DNA of 64,000 bases from Prinia subflava (Eukaryota; Chordata; Aves; Passeriformes; Cisticolidae): positions 63,869,985 to 63,933,984 of the forward strand of contig NC_086248.1 of assembly GCF_021018805.1 (NCBI RefSeq). Direction: 5' to 3'. Below, one piece after another: positions 11,201 to 21,255 of the stretch; the first letter of the stretch is position 1, and each line of letters begins with the position of its first letter. Position numbers and translations under genes: made by a program. Under the pieces are notes generated by a model. That model did no database searches. It was given only the letters and a program-made list of their open reading frames with translations, and was not told the origin of the DNA.

Positions 11201-14200
11201 GAATACGAGCACAGAAAGGACAAGGCATTGCAGCCCAGATGTCTCAGTTCTCCAGCTCATCTGGAAACATGTCAGTGATGAGTGATTCTGCTGCAGTTAT
11301 ATTTGCTTCTCGCCAAAATAACGACATGGGTTTTCACAGCTTGCCTCGGGTTGGTGCGAGAGTGTCTCTGCAGTCCCTCGATCAGACACAGAGCATGATG
11401 TCGAGGCAGACCGAAGACATTGCTGGCACTTTACCCCACCAGATAAGTAAATTGCAGGTGGATGATAGTGTTGTGCATCTGAGGAATAATCCCACAATGG
11501 GGACTCTTTCGAGGCCAAAGTCCCAAGAGGTGAGAAGCTGTGATAGCGAGAAATCCTCAAGCCCAGCATGTGTGGTGTCTCCTCATGCCACTTACTCAAC
11601 GAGCGTCATACCCAATGCAACACTGTCATCCTCCTCGGAAGTTATCCTTATTCACGCTGCCCAGAGTGTTGGATCATTGGATAGTAAAATTTCCAGCTCC
11701 ACTGCCTTTCCAAATCCAAGAGACAATCCGCCTACCAGCAGTGCAATAAGTGGGAAAGAAGATCACCATTCTTCCAGTGGTAACTGGAGTGAGAGTAGCT
11801 CCACACGTCACTCACAGACATCGGATACCATCCCATCTAACACTGTCATGATGCTTTCTCTTGGTGACTCTGCTGTCTCTCTAAGCACTCCTGGGAACGC
11901 AGAGGCTGGATCTCAGAGCATGAGCTACAGCTGTAGGAGCACTGCTGCTTTAGCAAGCCCTTCGCAGGACAGCGATGGTCGGAGTGAATCCAGCTATTCT
12001 GGGGAGCGAGCACAGGCAGCAGTGAGCAGCACGGAGCACTGGTTGTACAAGTCTTCAGAAAACAGCGAGACCCCTTCACGCAAGGCGGTTTGTACAACAC
12101 CAGGCTGTGCCACGCCCGGCAGCAACCGGAGCAGCAGCAGCCTGGAGAGGATGTCAGTCAGGGATGATTCCACTTCCCTGTATTCTGTGGACCACGATGG
12201 CTATTACAGCTCCATGCATATGGACTCTGGACTAAAGTCAGACATGCCATGCAACAGTACTAATGGTTTTGAGAACCCCAGAGACAGCGTGGTAAATGTC
12301 TTTGAAGGAAAGGAGAAGAGACATCAAGATGACCACTCAGGCCAAGGTGACAAATCCCTTGCAAGAAACATCTCCCTGAAAAAGGCAAAGAAGCCACCTT
12401 TGCCACCATCCAGAACAGACTCACTCAGAAGGATGCCTAAGAAAAAAGCCCAGTCCAATGGACAGATACTTGATGAAACCCTCATTGCCACACTCCAGCA
12501 TTCTCTGCAGCTGAATCTCAAGTGCAAAAACGGCAGCTCCCCTTCCCAGAGCCCCTGCAGTGATTATGAGGATCCCTGGGTGTTGCGCTCCCGCAGCCAA
12601 AGCTCGGTCAGTGCGAGCAGCAGCATGATGTCCACCACTGCTCCAAACCTGTACTCCATCTGCACAGTCACTCCCTCCCAGAGTGAAACAAGTAGCATAA
12701 AGTCGGAGTATGCTGACCAGTGGGGTTACTACAGTGACTATGCCGCAGTGGCAGATGACCAGGTGAAATCTCCAGTGGCCCATTCTGCCAGTACATCATC
12801 TGCTCTCAGTGATTACAGCATCAGCCACTTCAGTGATGGCTCAAGGGCTTCTGTGCCACAAGTGCCCAGTGGACTGGCCAAACCAAAGAGTGCTTCTCCA
12901 GAGAAATCCCACCGAGTCACATCGCCATCAAGTGGGTACTCCAGCCAGTCCAATACACCCACTGCGCTTACTCCAGTGCCTGTACTTGTAAAGTCTGCAT
13001 CATCAGGAAATGGGAAATCCAAGCTGAAGCCTAAAGTGCCTGAAAGGAAGTCCTCTCTTCTGTCTTCGGTTTCCGTGTCTTCATCATCCACTTCTCTTTC
13101 TTCAAATACATCTACTGAAGGGAATGTGAGTGTGAAGAAACTGGACCCTGCCCTGAGCCCTCCTGTGGATTCTGCTGCACCGCCTCCACCACCTCCTCCT
13201 CTTCCAACATCTCCACATTGCTCTGAACTTTCTCCTCCTCCTCCTCCTCCTCCAGCAGAAGTCACGGATCTGTCACCGTTGTCGGCTTCTCCCACGTTCC
13301 CCCCTCCTCCGCCAGAAGCCGGTGTAAATTCTACCTTTGCTCAGACTGTCCCATGGTTTCCGCAAGAAGCCTCTATCAGTTCATTCTCTTCCCCTGTTCC
13401 TCCTCCTTCCTCTTGCCCCTTAGCTGCCCCGCCACCAGCACCACCGCTTGATCCCAAAATAACAAAAGGTGTAACAATATACCCACAGTATTCTTTCAAG
13501 AAACGCAACCAGGAGGATTCTTGCTACAGTCCGGTGAAACAGCCACCCAGCAAGCAAGATGCATCAAGACCTGTGATGCCTTTAGTAACCACCAAAGCAC
13601 TGCAGATGGTGCAGTTGAGGTCCGTGAGAAAATCAACAGAAGGTGAACCATCAACTGAATCTGTTTGTGAAGCCACCTCTCAGGAAAAGGGTACTGCAAA
13701 CTCATCGTCACAGTCTTTGCTAAAGCCGTCTCTCTCACTAAAACTCAGTACCAGCTTAGGCGATGAGGAAATGAAAACTCAAGGCACTTCATTTAAAAAT
13801 ACAGTTCAAACACTGTCTCGGGGTTCTCCTCTCATTCTCTCTGATAACACACCTGTACTTGACAGTGATCAAAAGCCTGTGAGTGCAGTAGGTCTAAAGA
13901 AATCTTCTGAAGTTGGTGCTCTGGGGTCAACCGCTGATGACACACCTGAGTCCTCAGTGCAGAGTGAAGACCTCCCTTCTGGCATGTCACTTCAGGGGTC
14001 ACCAGCATCTCCTGACAAGACTCAGGTTGTATTGCCAAGCAAGAAACCGCCTCCTATTTCAAAGAAACCCAAACTGTTCCTTCTGGTACCACCTCCACAG
14101 CTAGACCTTACAGTGGAGAAAGCAGCTGAAGTGAGCGATACTGCCAGAAGCCCGACTAAGAGAGACGCTGTGCTTGCACACTCTGAGGAGGCGAGAAACT

Positions 14201-17200
14201 GTCTTACAGATGGACTCGGTTCTAGCGAGATGGACTCTGGCAGCCTGGTTCCTGAGGGAGGAGCTGCTGGATTCACCTTCTCTGAGACAGTGGGAGCGAA
14301 TGCCTTTGTGGTACAGCCTGCTTCATCACCAGTTCAAGAAGAACCCAGGCAAGAGGAGCAGTCTGCTTTTGATGAAGGAAGCAGCTCAGGCAGCAGCCAA
14401 GACAGTGGCAGTAACACTGACGGGCACCTATCTCAAGAGAATGAAAGTGGTGAGTCTCTTTTCTCGGACTAATTCAGATGCAGCAGTAGCTGTTTTGAAG
14501 AAGGTGGGGAGTAAGAATAGTCATCCTAGCATTGAGGTAGCATTCTGTAGAGGGCAGAACCTCTTGCGATTGTTACATCTAAAACAAAAAAAGAAAGTTG
14601 CAGGGATCTGATTAATACTTCATGACATTTCATACAATTTCTTTCTGACTTCTCATTGTTGCAGACACAGAAAGAAAATTATGCTTTATTTAACCGTGCT
14701 CGTATTAAAGCATGCTATGAAAACAGTTAATTTGTTAATATTGGGTTTGCATTTTAGTGGAAGCCTTACAAATTTTCTGTTGTTACTGTTCTCCACCTCT
14801 TATGTGTGAGCAAGCAGAGGCATTTATTTTATGCACTGCAGTTCCCTAAGCAGGCGTTGATCTGAAATCACAATAATGACAGCGCTGCGCTCACTCAGCC
14901 CATCGGGTGCTTGTCCTTGGGGTGTGCCCATGGGGTTTGCATGACAGACTGACTGTGTTGTTTGTTCTCTTTGCATAGTGGAGGTGTTTGAATCAGACAC
15001 AGCCAGCAGTTCATTCCTGCCAAGCAGTACTTATGGGGAAGAGACGGACGGAGTGGCAACACCGGCAAGACCAAGGACTACCGAGGATCTTTTTGCAGCC
15101 ATTCACAGGTACTACAGAAACTGCCCTTCCTGTACTGTCAGGTCTGGTAGGTCTCTCAGAAATTAATTTAACATTGCTTTATAAAACACTCAATTACAAC
15201 AGTCATGGCTTTAACAGAAAAGACATACTTACTAACTTTCTACTAAAGCTGTATGTGAGAAAAAGGAGGAATTTGCATTTTATTGTTTTATAAATGTATT
15301 TAATCCATTCTGAACTAAAACCAGCCAGATTAAATGGATGTAGATTATATTATAAATACCTTGCCCTTTAAAATACCGTTACATCTAGTATTTATTGTAC
15401 TGTTCTCAATCTGCCATATTAACTCTACTGTTGCTTTTTCTGTGTATCTTTTTGTTTTCATTCTCGTTCTTCTCCATCTCTTTTTACTCTCTTCGCTGCT
15501 TATATGGTGCAGTTTGGGACAGAGGCTCAACGCTAATGCTTCATGGCAAGCGTGGCTGAAACTGGCAAGTAACACGACATGTCAGTCATATGGCAAAACA
15601 TATGGCAAACGCTGGATTATAGTTTGCCATAATCCAGCCTGAGATCGGGTGTTTTGTGTCAAACCGGTTCATGAATGAAATGTGCAATACTGGCTCTATT
15701 ATTAATGACATTATTCATTTCCCTTGGAAATCAAATCATCCCGAATGGCAGCTAGATTTATGTGCGTTAGGTGCTCAAAAAGAAGAAAACCCGAAAAAGC
15801 CCCAAGGGCAGGAGTGCCCGAGGGCAGATGGGGAACGCGGGCTCCCTCGGAGCAGCGCTCCCGGAGCCGCCCGGGCGGGCCGGGCGTGGCGCCAGCGCCA
15901 TCGCGTGGCTGCGCCGCGCACTGCACACCGCAGAGGGGCCGCTCCCGGCCGGGGAGCGGGGATTATCCAGGTGTCCCTTCAGCCTGTGCATCGGGAATGA
16001 GGGACGGGAAGAGAGCAGCTGGGAGGCTGCAGCATTTTGGATGCAAATGCTATTTTTTTTTTTTTCATTTTTGAAACAAGTCCTTTCCAGACATTACAAA
16101 AATTACATATGTATGATACCGACTTCTTATAATTTACTGTTACCCCTTAGAACTTGGCCTATATGCACCATTCTGAAAATGATCTGCCATTCTGAAAATG
16201 GTCTGTTGCATTCATGTTGCATAGTGCTCTCTAGAACTGTGTCAAATCTGGCTCTAGAATGGGATATTCTGGCCAGTAGCCATTCTCCTTTATGTATGCA
16301 GAGAGAGAGTGGATTTATGTGTATATGCACATACCTGTAATTCATGAGTTTGTGGGGAAATGGACAATGGAACTGGATGTGACATACTTAGAACTACTTG
16401 ACAAATTTTTTTATTAAGACCTTGCTTTTTCCGGCTTTGGACTTCAACCACTTTCTTCCTTGGTTGCTAATTAATAAAAAAGGTTTTGGGTTTCCCCCAC
16501 TGTTTTTAAGAGATATTACTTCAGTAATTGGCACTCTTGAATATATTCTTTGGAGCAAGACAAGAAATTTAGTGGTATGTGCATTAAGGGCAGGAAGAAC
16601 AGTCCGAAGTTTTAAGTCATAGTTTTGTTTAAACATATATCCTATCTGTCTGAAAAGCCACCAAAACCAAATTTGGTTCTTAATTTAAAGTTCCTTCCGT
16701 AATTCATACATACTGAGAAACCTGGCTAGGTGCTGACAGCAAACTGACTGCTCTCCACTGCATTCTCAATCTTACGAGATCACTCCAAGCTAGGATAACA
16801 AAGTCTTTCCCTGCAGATCTAAGCAATTGATTTTTTTTTTCAATTTAATTTGGGGTTTGGTAACAGTACAACCCCAGCATTGCAGTGTTTAAAGATATCC
16901 ATAGGCAGCCAAAACCCTAATGAAGGAAATTCTTTTCCCTGTAACAAATGCACACACATGTTCACATACAGACACGCAGAGCATCCAAGCACCAAAATCA
17001 TCTGCTGCCTACAGCAGTAACACACAGTTAAATCAGGACGAGGCTCCTCCATTGACTGCTCCTGAAGTCATCAGTTTAACCCTCTGCTGTCTTCTGATGT
17101 CCATTCATCCTCAGGCTGAATGGACATTGGTATTCCATTCTTACTCCAGAAAGACAGGTGGAGGCAGTGGCAGCTGCTGAAAATAACAGCTGGTACAGCT

Positions 17201-19287
17201 GCCTGTGGGGACTTCACAAGTTGAGTTATGCATAAACTTCACCACTTAGGAGAGACAGGATTGCTCCAAAGTCTTGGCACAGCCTATAGCAATGTCTGTT
17301 GCTGCCACCTACTCAGCTGATGGATCCCGCTTCTTTGTTTTCAGGGGTTTCCTAATTATTAATAGGCTGCAATGCATGAACACATTTGAGCTTGCCTTGG
17401 CAAAATCTCAAGGCTTTTAAGAAAGTAAAGCTAAAGATCACATTAAGTAGAAATCTGTTTCACAAGGGGAATGGTTTGGATTGAACACATGCTTGACAAA
17501 AATTATTATGGAGTTTTATAGCATGATAATTTTATATCTCTGAGAAGTCTGTTGACTTGTTTTAAACTTCTGCCAAAATGCCATTTTTAAAATAAGGCTT
17601 TATACAATCTTTCCTAATTAATTCTTGCTCAGTCAACAAAGAAACAAAGCAGCTGTGCTACAGATACCAGGCATGTACATTTCTTTAAGATTTCTAGTAA
17701 TGTGAAAATCAGGCAATAAAAGTCCAGTCTCCACATACTCCCAGTTCCATGGTTATCTCTTAATTTTTTTTTTTTGTGTTGTCACTGCACTTTGCATTTA
17801 AATAGACAAACACTCCGCTCTTTCATTTGGAAAGATAACTTTCTTGTCAGGAAGTTGGTCTCTCCTTCATTTAGTTGAAAGTTGCAATGACAGAGCACCA
17901 ACATAACTGTGAATTTTGTCTGTGCACCTTGAGAGGAGCTGGAAAAGGTTTTTTTTCTGTTTATTTAGTATTTGGATTAGAGAGGGGCCTTTGTAATCAT
18001 TTAATCCAGAACTGTTGCATGTGACTCCCTTTTCTGCATCCTCATCAGCAGTGCATTGCTGTGTCTTTTTTCTGAAGGAAAGTGCACTGAACTATACCTC
18101 TAATTCTTCAGAGACTGTCAAATGAAATAGTAATATGAAACAACCCATATACTTAGGTCACGTATTTTGAATCAAGTCTCCAAATTAACAGAGAAACTGC
18201 ATGGAGTATAAATCTTTAAAGCACATTAGTCTAAGTAGTTGAATACTGACTCCAGAAAACCCGATTCACTAAATTTGCTAAAGTCTTTTGAACAGCAGTA
18301 TTGCCAGTTTTAGTAGTTTCGTTGTTCCAGATTTGCAGAAAAAGAGTAACAAATTTACCTTGTACCTCCAATACTTGCATTAGTGCCTGTACAGTTCTGG
18401 TGGTGTTCTTACTCATGCTTTAGATTTAGATAACTTCTCCCTTTTCCCTGTCTCTGCTTTAGCTAATTCATTGTCATCCCTCTAAACTGAATTTAATCAG
18501 AGGAGATAAAAAGTTTCATTTTTGTGTCATCCTCTTTGTTTTTTGTGTTTGTTTCAAACTCAGATCCAAAAGGAAAGTCCTTGGCCGGAAAGATTCTGAA
18601 GACGACCGTACCCGCAACCATTCTCCGTCGCCCCCCGTAACTCCCACTGGTGCTTCCCCAAATTTAGGTACCCTCAAACAAGCTGGATCTATTCAGAGAA
18701 GCGTCCGCAAGAGCAGCACCAGCAATGACAACTTCAAAGCCCTGCTGCTGAAGAAAGGCAGTCGCTGTGACACCAGCTCCCGCATGTCCGCAGCAGAGAT
18801 GTTGAAGAACACGGACCCGCGGTTCCACCGCACAAAGACAGACGCCTCCCCTGACCTTCCCGACAGCCCCGCCAGCTGCTCTCCCAGCAAGAGCAAACGG
18901 GCCCAGGAGGAGTGGGCCAAGAGCGAGGGCCTGATGCCAAGGAGCATGTCCTTCTCGGGCACGAGGTATGGCCGCTCACGGACACCCCCGTCTGCTGCCA
19001 GCAGCAAGTACAACGTCCGCAACCGCATCCAGAGCAGCCCCATGACTGTCATCAGTGAGGGAGACGGGGAAGTGGTGGAACAGTCTGAGGGCAGGGTCCG
19101 GAGGACTTTGGAACAGCAGCAAGAGGGGCAGCTTGATATGTGTAACAGTGATGAAATGGACATGAATGACTTCCCGTATGCTGAGGAGGCAGGCTGCAAG
19201 GAGACCTTGGATCCAGCCCATGTAGACTTAATGACTCAACCAGGTGCTTCAAGGAAGTATTTAAACTCTTCAGCTGAAGAAAGTTAA
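2158..19287 (+). CDS. NHSL1: NHSL1 (NHS-like 1), 3' portion of a split gene: four coding exons
   Basis: The spliced product is recognisable as NHSL1. The link from the GIPDNIQKEL exon to GTGQSDFRGHSMYVPDH, the KKAKKPPLPPSRTDSLRR block, and the C-terminal SMSFSGTRYGRSRTPPSAAS and NRIQSSPMTVISEG blocks match NHSL1 better than the paralogues NHS or NHSL2, as I recall them. Coding segments are 2158-2289, 11033-14449, 14979-15108 and 18564-19287. That is 4,403 nt, or about 1,466 residues plus the end of a split first codon. Every junction is phase-compatible (intron phases 1, 1, 2) and flanked by AG/GT. From the family: NHSL1 is a cytoplasmic lamellipodial protein that binds the Scar/WAVE complex through Abi SH3 contacts and restrains Arp2/3-driven protrusion. 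The 5' exons with the WAVE-homology domain are outside the window, so this is a partial gene. No frameshift or internal stop was seen. Confidence 0.95.
2794..2887. repeat. Long near-perfect inverted repeat (45-nt arms, 4-nt loop)
   Basis: Arm 2794-2838 is the reverse complement of 2843-2887 at 41 of 45 positions by eye. The innermost 25 bases are exactly paired around the loop TTGT. The outer ends read CTTACCTG and CAGGTAAG, which are complementary and resemble a 5' splice site. As RNA it would form a long hairpin. Confidence 0.9.
2899..2970. repeat. Second adjacent inverted repeat (about 30-33-nt arms, 9-nt loop)
   Basis: Arm 2899-2931 pairs with 2941-2970 around a 9-nt loop. There is one base difference (a G:U pair in RNA) and a 2-nt bulge. 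It lies 11 nt from the preceding hairpin and has an unrelated arm sequence. The size, about 72 nt, is similar to a microRNA precursor. Confidence 0.88.
5487..5504 (+). CDS. NHSL1: Candidate 18-nt NHSL1 microexon (GSKLPG insertion)
   Basis: The upstream sequence GACTAAC, then a T/C tract, then GTGCAG gives a branch-point match, a pyrimidine tract and AG. The downstream site is GTGAGT at 5505-5510. The 18 bases fit between two phase-1 junctions: G+GT, TCC, AAG, TTA, CCA, GGT, G+CA. This adds Gly-Ser-Lys-Leu-Pro-Gly without shifting the frame. The UGC just before the acceptor AG is the context favoured by the neuronal splicing factor SRRM4. Expression is not shown; this is a prediction. Confidence 0.35.
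11030..11035 (+). promoter_or_regulatory. NHSL1: NAGNAG tandem splice acceptor of the giant NHSL1 exon
   Basis: The acceptor reads CAGCAG. Cutting after the first CAG gives KEL-A-VGTG, the form I recall for mammalian NHSL1. Cutting after the second gives KEL-VGTG, one residue shorter. Both keep the frame, so mixed use is plausible. Confidence 0.6.
11033..14449 (+). CDS. NHSL1: NHSL1 giant Ser/Pro-rich exon (3,417 nt)
   Basis: A single open reading frame of about 1,139 codons runs from acceptor ...gactccag before CAGTTGGT to donor GAAAGTG before gtgagt. It starts in the frame left by the 2158-2289 exon (G+CA = Ala) and leaves one base (phase 1). The product is low-complexity and Ser-rich, as expected for the large NHS-family exon. 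Candidate SH3/EVH1 ligands are KKPPLPPSR (12388-12414), polyproline runs of seven (13180-13200 and 13234-13254), FPPPPPE (13297-13317), PPPAPPLDP (about 13429-13455) and KKPPPISKKPK (14041-14073). In NHSL1 such sites contact Abi in the Scar/WAVE complex; which of these are used is unknown. If the donor is not used, translation would continue only to a stop ending at 14472, adding a few residues. CCT-codon runs make the polyproline length potentially variable. Confidence 0.96.
14450..14978 (+). other. NHSL1: NHSL1 intron (529 bp)
   Basis: A short phase-1 intron with strong GTGAGT donor and TTTGCATAG acceptor. Retention would end translation at 14472. No other element was seen in it. Confidence 0.85.
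14979..15108 (+). CDS. NHSL1: NHSL1 coding exon (130 nt), TPARPRTTEDLFAAIHR block
   Basis: The acceptor is ttctctttgcatag before TGGAGGTG, with a good pyrimidine tract. The donor is CACAG before gtacta. It takes one base from the giant exon (G+TG = Val) and leaves AG, so the downstream intron is phase 2. It encodes VEVFESDTASSS...TPARPRTTEDLFAAIHR. The PRPRTTEDLFAAIHR motif is strongly conserved in the NHS family just before the SKRKVLGRK exon. The acidic first half is variable between species. Confidence 0.95.
15611..15638. repeat. Short perfect palindrome (10-bp arms, 8-nt loop)
   Basis: GCTGGATTAT at 15611-15620 is the reverse complement of ATAATCCAGC at 15629-15638. A direct repeat CATATGGCAAA lies just upstream. 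It sits about 150 bp before the CpG block; no function can be assigned. Confidence 0.7.
15790..15970. promoter_or_regulatory. NHSL1: Intronic CpG-rich block (small CpG island)
   Basis: I count about two dozen CpG dinucleotides in roughly 170 bp of very GC-rich sequence, inside an otherwise AT-rich, CpG-poor intron. Such isolated blocks often mark promoters or regulatory elements in vertebrates. No TATA box is visible upstream. Confidence 0.6.
15828..15970 (+). CDS. NHSL1: Candidate alternative first exon of NHSL1, starting MGNAGS
   Basis: An ATG at 15828 opens 47 codons (MGNAGSLGAALPEPPG...) plus AG, then GTGTCC as a possible donor at 15971. AG is exactly what the last exon needs (AG+A = Arg), so splicing 15970 to 18564 would give a short protein carrying only the conserved C-terminal region. 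MGNAGS fits the N-myristoylation rule (Gly2, Ser6). Weak points: the -3 base of the ATG is C, one in three random frames would match the phase, and no transcript evidence is available. Confidence 0.25.
16168..16205. repeat. 19-bp tandem duplication (two copies)
   Basis: CCATTCTGAAAATGATCTG at 16168-16186 is followed directly by a copy with one base changed at 16187-16205. Confidence 0.85.
18564..19287 (+). CDS. NHSL1: NHSL1 terminal coding exon with stop codon
   Basis: The acceptor is tttcaaactcag before ATCCAAAAGG. AG from the previous exon plus A restores Arg, giving AIHR-SKRKVLGRKDSEDD. The frame stays open to TAA at 19285-19287. Conserved family blocks in order are SKRKVLGRK, NHSPSPPVTPTGASP, SIQRSVRKSSTSNDNFKALL, RMSAAEMLKNTDPRF, RAQEEWAKSEGLMPRSMSFS, RYGRSRTPPSAAS and NRIQSSPMTVISEGDGE. 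The last 75 or so residues after ISEGDGE are acidic and poorly conserved, ending SSAEES, close to how mammalian NHSL1 ends. Many Ser/Arg-Ser sites suggest phosphorylation and 14-3-3 regulation; this is inference. Confidence 0.95.
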
Positions 19288-20139
19288 AAGGCAATGTGAC
19301 AAAAGGCTTTGGATATTAGTCTAGAAAATCACAGGGACTAGATTTCAGAAAAAGCCCAGACCAGGACAAGGTTACTTTGCTGAGCATTTATTCCACGAAC
19401 TGCATGTGTCTGTTTAAATGCTAAAGTGACGATGGTTCTGCATGGTTGGGTTGGGGTGGGGAGCACTTGCTTTGAATGAGTGGTCTGTGGCTTGAAGAAA
19501 GTTAACAGTTGAATTTTTTGTGTAAAGCCTTAGAAGTCCTCTTGTGGGGTGGGGAAGTTTTCTCAGAGTCTGTAGGGGTGTGAAGTTTTTCTTTTTCTTG
19601 AGACTGCAATTGTGCAAGCAAAATTTAGGAATAAGCCTGAAATGGGAAGGCTCCTGTGGGAGAGGCTGGACATTTGGTTCAAAAGCATAGTAGTGATGCA
19701 GCGTAGTGCATTCATTAAGCAGAGGGAGGCACAATGAGGCCCATTCACCTCTGAGAGAAGGTAGCATGGTTGGTGCTGTGGTTCCATGGCTCCTTGGTGG
19801 GCTGTGGCCCAACGTTCAATGAAGCGTGTCCTGCTCGAGCAATGAGCTCACCAGGTGACGGATCGGTCCAGGGTACTGTACTTGTCATTGTTTTTCCTGA
19901 CAGAGAATGAACTGTGTAGTTAAGGTGCAAAAGGGAGCTGATTTTATAACACACTCCTGGCTGCCATGCAGCCACACATGTTCACCTGGTGAAACACACA
20001 TTCCCAGGTGAATTGTTTCCTTGACTGGAGTATTCCCTTAGAGAGCTAGAACAGCTGGATGTGTGCGGAGGGTGCAAGCAGACATCAGGAAAGTGGGAGG
20101 TGAATGAAACGGTGTACTGCCAGAATTTGGATGGGTTAC

Positions 20140-20548
20140 TGTCATGGTTTAGGAATGGTATTCCCAAATCTACTGCTCACCTGGAAACACTCCAAACCAT
20201 GTACCGCTCACTCACTCCCCTCTCCTCTTACCTCTGTGGGTGGCTGGAGAGGAAAATTGGAGGCACAAAAGGTGAGGGTTGGGGGCTAATGAAAGAAAAA
20301 TCTACTGGAAACAACAACGAAGTAAGAAAATGGACAGTTACAGCCACAATACGTAGAGTGTGCACGAAAGAGGTGAATGGTTCACAGGTGACAGCTCACC
20401 CTGCAGAGCCTGGTACTGTGTGACCTGCTGCCCCACTTCCTTGTCCCCAGCAGTGTTGTGAGGTGGTCTAGAATAACCTCTGTGTCCTGGCCACAGCCCC
20501 TCCTGGCTACTGCAGAAAGTGAGCCCTGTCCTGGCCGGAACCAGGACA
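20140..20548 (-). mobile_element. Solo LTR, avian ERVL-like (TGTCCTGG...CATGACA), inside the NHSL1 3' UTR
   Basis: On the plus strand the element starts TGTCATGGTTTAGG and ends ACCAGGACA. Read on the minus strand it has the TGTCCTGG start and AAACCATGACA end of the common avian LTR group, so it is antisense to NHSL1. The minus-strand half (CATTTTCTTAC..., CCTTTTGTGCCTCC...) aligns with the truncated element at 51.6-51.8 kb. The flanks GTTAC and GTTGT could be a decayed 5-bp target-site duplication. No internal retroviral genes are present. Confidence 0.8.
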
Positions 20549-21230
20549 GTTGTGTTTCTGAATTAGAAAGAGAAATTTGACTTGCACTACGAATCTGTAG
20601 GTGGAGCCCGTCTTTCAAAACTGAAACTTGGGAGTTGTGTTTTGCCAGAAATCTGGCTTTCATTTGTCAAGATGGGGAGACTATTACTTTTCATCACTTG
20701 AAATACAGATACTTGCTAACTTTTGGTTACCAAAGAATAAGTTACAGTTACTTTCCTTTTTGATTTGCCTGCAGTATTGCTCCTCTTTTTTAACCTTAAT
20801 AATTTAGTGAGGTTTGTTTTTATTGTATATTTTACAGATAATAAGAACATTTAACGGTTTTCCAATTGTGAAGAAGACCATTAATTAAAACTGAAATATT
20901 GGCTGGAGTTTTTGGTTCTTGGTAGGAATGAAGCTTTTAATTTTTAATAAGAATTTTGCATCATTTGATGGCATGCGCAGTTTTTGTATTGTTTGTAAAT
21001 ATTGAAAGTTGTTAAAATATCTTTTGATCTCCTTACTGTAGAATTTTTACATTTTTAGATTGCTTTTAAGAAGAAAAAGCACTCTTTGTAGATTATTTAT
21101 TTTAGAGAAATATGCTTGTAATCTCTTTCTTCAATCCTTTACTTGTTAGTTATGTAAATTTCAGGGGCCTTCATTTAACTCTTCCCTTCACAAGAAGGGA
21201 ATAGTGCTGAAAATGCTGTGACTTTGCTTC

Positions 21231-21236
21231 AATAAA
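21231..21236 (+). terminator. NHSL1: NHSL1 poly(A) signal AATAAA
   Basis: The hexamer follows a small hairpin (TTCCCTT / AAGGGAA at about 21183-21202). A GT-rich stretch (TTGTCTTTTGAGTTG) lies 20-40 nt downstream, the usual arrangement for cleavage and polyadenylation. Confidence 0.75.
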
Positions 21237-21255
21237 GAAAAAGCCTGCCAGTTGC

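Larger units (their letters stand above)
15109..18563 (+). other. NHSL1: NHSL1 phase-2 intron (3.5 kb)
   Basis: It separates the AIHR exon from the last exon. It contains a 10-bp-arm palindrome at 15611-15638, a CpG-rich block at about 15790-15970 and a 19-bp tandem duplication at 16168-16205. The remainder is AT-rich with no recognised repeat family. Confidence 0.85.
19288..21255 (+). other. NHSL1: NHSL1 3' UTR
   Basis: It runs from the stop codon to just past AATAAA at 21231. No earlier AATAAA was seen between the stop and the LTR, so the LTR at 20140-20548 is likely transcribed as part of the UTR. A Pumilio-type site TGTAAATA lies at 20994-21001, and AU-rich ATTTA motifs lie near 21,100. 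A run of G tracts (GGGTTGGGGTGGGG) at about 19447-19461 could form a quadruplex in RNA. The 3' limit is inferred. Confidence 0.75.

Noticed and set aside
12813..13295. 160-codon minus-strand frame rich in Gly and Asp
   Set aside because: It is the mirror of the Ser/Pro-rich NHSL1 coding sequence, a composition artefact.
15515..15570. Possible exon in the NHSL1 intron after a GGTGCAG acceptor (LGQRLNANASW...)
   Set aside because: The best donor is weak and the resulting 56-nt exon would shift the frame of the last NHSL1 exon; not expected in the family.
17970..18070. CR1-like wording (GGGGCCTTTGTAATCATTTAATCCAGA)
   Set aside because: Only one short stretch resembles a CR1 tail; too little to call without an alignment.
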